In this document: one piece after another, positions 60,182 through 64,000 of the stretch
How the letters are laid out: each line of letters opens with the position of its first letter
How positions within the stretch are numbered: position 1 is the stretch's first letter
Origin: Przewalskia tangutica
Taxonomy: Eukaryota; Streptophyta; Magnoliopsida; Solanales; Solanaceae
Direction of reading: 5' to 3'
Length of the DNA stretch: 64,000 nucleotides
Assembly: GCA_029844215.1 (NCBI GenBank)
Contig: CM056733.1
Location: 42,235,142-42,299,141, forward strand
Program-made: the position numbers and the translations under genes
Notes under the pieces: generated by a model
What the model was told of the DNA's origin: nothing
Databases searched by the model: none
The model's input: only the letters and a program-made list of their open reading frames with translations

Positions 60182-60501
60182 TCCTATCGCCCAAAATAAA
60201 ACATCTTCCGAAAATATCCACAATGGCCAAAATCTCGAAAACAAAGTGGGCCCCACAAAACCGTAAATTTCTCCCGTGGGCCCACGTGACCATTTCCAAA
60301 AATAAAATTCCATAATTCTCTAATATTCCAGGAAGTCCGAATACCAAACGGGAATCCAATTCCCATTAACGAACCTTTTTCCTTCACAAAAACCGGAAAC
60401 TTTTCCGTGGAAAAATCACCTCTTTCTTCCTTTCCAATCTTTCTGTCGTATTCTCGTACGTACGTCCTCGCATACATACCCAGGAACTACGGGGTATAAC
60501 A

Positions 60502-60516
60502 TTCTTCCCCCCTTAG
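60502..60516 (-). other. R11 polypurine tract
   Basis: TTCTTCCCCCCTTAG on the + strand adjoins the 3' LTR, followed by ACATTCGTCCCGAATGT. Confidence 0.85.
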
Positions 60517-60739
60517 AAACATTCGTCCCGAATGTTCCTTCTAAGTCTCAAAACATACGTGCGCCAGTATAGTCTTCACTTCTATACTTACGAAACAATC
60601 CTGCCATACCTGGCCACAGAAAATACCTGCGCAACATACTTATATCCAAGTCTACGAGGAAACACCTCTAACATCACCACAAATACACTTTTGTCACTTT
60701 GCCGCGAGCCTAGCTCCGACGACCCAACAAATGGTACCG

Positions 60740-61500
60740 GGCTGCTTGCGATCCCTGAGGCATGCCCTCACGGCCATCTTCTCGGGACGTGCCATACGGA
60801 GAGCCACGGTTCGGGTCTGTTCCCGTGGTAGAGGCTCTGGCCTCTTTATACGCTCAGCCCCCCGAACATAAATACGAAAGACCGGACGTACTGCCTCCTA
60901 AGTCGGACGGCAATTGCTAACATATAGGCAACCTGGCCTATTCTTCACATGAACTCAAAAGGCCCAAAGTAACTCGGGCTAAGTTCCTTCTGTTTCCACA
61001 ACTCGTCACACCCTGTCCGGGGTGGTACTTTCAAGAAGACCGACCGTCAACCTGAACTCTAAGCGTCGTCGCCGATTATCCGCACGATTCCTCTGAGCTG
61101 CCAGAACTTCTTCTAGATGAGCTTTTCCCTATCCACAGTCTGCTGGAACAAGCCTGAACTATGCGAACCTTGCCAACATCGAACCAATCGACCGGCAACT
61201 TACACTTCCGCCCCTACAAGGCTTCCTAAGGCGACCTCCGAACACTGAAATGGTAGCTTAAACGCTCCCTCCACAGGAGACAACAATCCTCACAACTACC
61301 CCTGAAATCCACACACTGGCCCGAGGGCGAATGCGATTCTGAGACTCACCTGAGTCCTTAACCCTGCCTGGTAAAACTTCCAGAAACAAAAACAGCCGTA
61401 ACCTGGGCTCCATGCGCCATAAGGTGCACGTAGGCACCCCGTGCAGCCTTACAACCTTTCTGATAAATCAACACTGCCGAGTGAACGGTCCTGACCGAAG
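60740..61500 (-). pseudogene. R11 integrase remnant (distal core and GPY/F-type domain)
   Basis: Read leftward it starts with TVHSAVLIYQK and KVVRLHGVPT, then FWKFYQAGLRTQVSL in pieces. An ADNRRRRLEF segment follows near 61075, then the GPY/F-type ELSPSYFGPFEF near 60960-60985, then VAYMLA. These match the distal half of Ty3/Gypsy integrase and the equivalent piece of R10. Stops and frame changes are frequent. The HHCC finger and the first catalytic Asp are absent. The region from 60517 to 60739 shows nothing recognisable. Confidence 0.78.
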
Positions 61501-62029
61501 AACACGATGAGCTGCCCCCATCGACCCGACCACCGGTCGAACGCATCCACGAACTCGTACGCTGGTTAACTAAACTTGGGCCTAACACCCTCGTGACCCT
61601 TCCACAAGGCGGGACCACCACAACCAGACCCCACCACCAAACATGCCGCGGGTTGACCCGCGGCGTGGCCTCAACCCGACAAGGCGCGCAAAATACTATC
61701 TCCCGAAGGAACAATTTTACTAAACATGTTACGAAATCCTAGCGGTATTCTTAGCTCAACTAATCTCTTTCATTTCATACTAATTATGGACCTATCCCAA
61801 ACCTAGCTCACGTGCACTATGCACTCCTATTAGGATCAAACAGAACACTAAACCTTTACTCGAGATGGCCTTACCTCTAAGGTGCAGACGTATAACACTC
61901 TAAGGCTCACACCTTCTCTATCCCCAAAATCTTACTCGGTTAACCAGTGATTCTAATCACAACTACCAATCGCTATCGTAACATAGCACTTAAGGTATAC
62001 TCACCTTGAAAGTTACGAAGGACCTCGCT
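61501..62029 (-). other. R11 non-coding region with the conserved block
   Basis: The GC-rich block is at about 61540-61705 (CGGGTTGACCCGCGGC on the + strand). It lies directly between the gag remnant and the integrase remnant, as in R10. Confidence 0.65.
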
Positions 62030-62438
62030 CACGGCCTCTCCTGTCGCCCTTGGTTAACGTCGATCTCTACGTTTTCGGCTGCTGTACATAAGCCCGCATA
62101 CGGGCCATGCTCAACCAATGAAGAATTACTCTTGCACAACCTCTCTTAGGTAGTCATCAAGACTCGTGATACATCGGTATACTCTCTGGTAGCCAAATCC
62201 ATAGCTAATGTGGTCGCCTTTGCGATCCATATTCTCTGCTCTGGTCGTGGGCGAAGGTTCAAATATCATGGCGCAGTAGGAGCGCCGCCGCGTGCTAAAC
62301 TTTGGGGCTAGTGGCGTCGCGAAATCCCCGAATGAAGCACCATCCAAGGTGATAATTGGGCTGTGCCACGTAACCCTCGAACTCTACTCGCAGCTCCTCG
62401 CCGCCTTGCCCTCTGGGCGGGTTGCCCAGCGGAGGCAT
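62030..62438 (-). pseudogene. gag: R11 gag remnant
   Basis: It starts ATGCCTCCGC at 62438. Recognisable pieces are ASFGDFATPLAPKFS and the SLDDYLREVVQE helix (about 62129-62165), both matching R10. There is no zinc knuckle, and it is shorter than gag of R5 or R6. Confidence 0.65.
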
Positions 62439-62623
62439 ATCGGTAAGAAAGAAATACGTTTAGAGGTCCAACTTTCAACACGGCTCTAAGGCACGATCTC
62501 GGAGTGAGAAGAATAGAAACTAATCCTAATTATCCTATAGCCTCACGATTATTGGTGTGGTGCACAACACCGATAATCAAGACTTCTTGGATACGATGCG
62601 TAGACACTTTCAGAGGATTAATC

Positions 62624-62634
62624 GCTCGATACCA
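62624..62634 (-). other. R11 primer-binding site
   Basis: GCTCGATACCA, complement of TGGTATCAGAGC minus one base, five bases from the LTR edge at 62640. Confidence 0.85.
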
Positions 62635-62639
62635 CTTTA

Positions 62640-64000
62640 TGTCACGACGATTCGGGCGTGGTAGTGCCTTACCGGGCACCCTAGTGATACAACATCGAGT
62701 AATCAGTGGAACATAAAACAATACAAGACATATTATGAAATATGAAACAATAACTGAGAAAACTTGCCTTTGGCATATATATAAATAACGACTTTTTCCA
62801 ACATGAGCAGTTTTAATCCTTTTACAAACCACCGCCACAATGATTACTGCACTTCTAGAAATGATACGACAACAATGGCGGACGGGGCCCCGCCATACCC
62901 CGAATGTAAACACCTACAACAACGAGGACTATACGGCGATAAGCCTCGGAGAAACGGAGCTTTCCCACGTAATGACCGTGACCCTAAGAGCGAGGATCGA
63001 TGGCGGTGTACCTTTACTGCGGCATGAACGCAGCCCGAAGGAGGTCGATCTAACAGTACAGTATGTGGAATCGAAAATAAATCAGTAAATGAAATCATAG
63101 TAGTCTATACAAGCAGAGACATGTATGATAACCAAACTACGATTCACGTAAATAAGCGATCATGTCAAGTCGTGGACTCACGCCTCAAGTCATCACTCAA
63201 TTTTTACCAATGGGTCTCACGCCCACAACATCAATCGTGCGTGGAATACCTTCCTCACTGCGGTTTATGATACACAAACACCAAGGAATACACATGAACA
63301 CGGTGTCCCACTGTGTCCTAATAAAGCAAGATGCAGTAAATGCGAAGGCATAGCCGACTACTAACACCAGCGGTATCAACAAGGTCATAAAATGTGTCAT
63401 GATATCTGTCTAGACCGTCACATGATAAAAGCGGTCACTCGCGCGATATCAAATGTGCGCGTCTAGCCACGAACTCTCCGCGACTCGCATAGGCCAACCT
63501 CATAGGCCCGCATGAGGTATAACCCGCATCGAGGGTAGCTACTCCCGGCATCGCCCCGGACTCGCGATCCGCGTGGCCACAAAGACCGCATGACCACAAG
63601 GCGTAAACTAACCCGGAACTCCGTAGTTCGCATGGATCCCCGGACCCGCGAGGTATCCTCGAATCATGGTCCTGCATCGCTGAGTCTACCTGCATCGGAG
63701 GCGACTTAACCTCGGACACAAGTCAAGGTGAGTGGTACAATACCAACATAACGGTGATAGTCAAACAACTTTAAGCGTAGTCGGGGAAAACCCCTTTACA
63801 CTAACATCACCAGATACTAACACCCGTAGCATCCTAACATGTTTACTTCTCAAATCAACAAGAATGTATTACAAGGCTATCACAAACCAAGACAATCAAG
63901 TTATTCACACAAGGTGCTTTCTACTAACAAGTTCGTATCTAACCCCAAAGTACTTCACACATTAAATCTTTAAAAGATCTGTTTCTTTCACATAAGTCAC
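62640..64000 (-). mobile_element. R11 5' LTR, 3' portion, continues past the window
   Basis: Collinear with 56826-58200 of the 3' LTR. It contains the hairpin chain (about 62870-63040) and the CATGCGG-rich repeats (63465-63725). Differences from the partner are mostly small indels. Confidence 0.9.

Larger units (their letters stand above)
56826..60501 (-). mobile_element. R11 3' LTR, 3.68 kb
   Basis: On the minus strand it runs from TGTTATACCCCGTAGTTCC (60501) to GGGTCGTGACA (56826). Its U3 segment is duplicated (about 59985-60050 and 60163-60225), which partly explains the extra length over R10. CATGCGG-type repeats are at 57655-57925. Confidence 0.92.
56826..64000 (-). mobile_element. R11: minus-strand LTR retrotransposon, continues past the window end
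   Basis: 3' LTR 56826-60501, internal region 60502-62639, 5' LTR from 62640 to beyond 64000. It is inserted in the 3' LTR of R10 and belongs to the same subfamily. The internal region carries a gag remnant and the distal part of integrase, with protease, RT and RNase H deleted. Confidence 0.9.

Overview
This window is plant repetitive DNA, most likely gene-free heterochromatin. Every stretch I could place belongs to a nested stack of long-LTR retrotransposons. The elements are Ty3/Gypsy: the primer-binding sites match the 3' end of plant initiator-Met tRNA (TGGTATCAGAGC), the gag remnants carry two zinc knuckles, and the pol remnants run RNase H then integrase with a GPY/F-type end. LTR length (3.0-3.8 kb), gag style and integrase style suggest the Tekay/Del chromovirus lineage; that is family-level inference and no species can be named. 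I saw no host gene, tRNA, rRNA or CRISPR array.

Layout, with elements named R0-R11. Left nest: R0 (8702-9780, + LTR fragment) is split by R3 (5333-8701, -) and by R4 (+). R3's gag start is split by R2 (4010-5332, -), and R2 is split by R1 (1-4009, +, internal end plus 3' LTR). Central nest: R4 has its 5' LTR at 9781-13538, PBS, gag from 13744, and a truncated 3' LTR at 33586-34496. Its gag is interrupted by the complete minus-strand element R5 (13828-31897, target duplication GGGCT). R5's 3' LTR is interrupted by the complete minus-strand element R6 (15503-24243). Right nest: a truncated minus-strand fragment R7 (34497-36285) is followed by R8 (LTR pieces 36286-36818 and 46776-48144). R8 is interrupted by the complete minus-strand R9 (36819-46775) and then by R10 (48145-56825, +). 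R10's 3' LTR is interrupted by R11 (56826 to beyond the window end, -).

No element could be autonomous as read. R4, R5 and R6 have about 2.0-2.2 kb of internal DNA with gag followed by a conserved non-coding block and no pol, so they resemble terminal-repeat elements carrying only gag (TR-GAG). R9 has no recognisable gag but keeps an RNase H-integrase fragment. R10 and R11 keep gag scraps plus the distal half of integrase, having lost protease, RT and RNase H. All reading frames are broken.

The LTRs share a common architecture. A palindromic G-box/ABRE-like site lies upstream of a TATA box. In the downstream third there is a tandem array that differs between subfamilies. Near the 3' end there is a chain of five short hairpins. 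The paired LTRs of one insertion differ mainly by small indels at C/G runs and at CAG/CTG/CCGG-like motifs, rather than by substitutions, so some frameshifts may be consensus errors.
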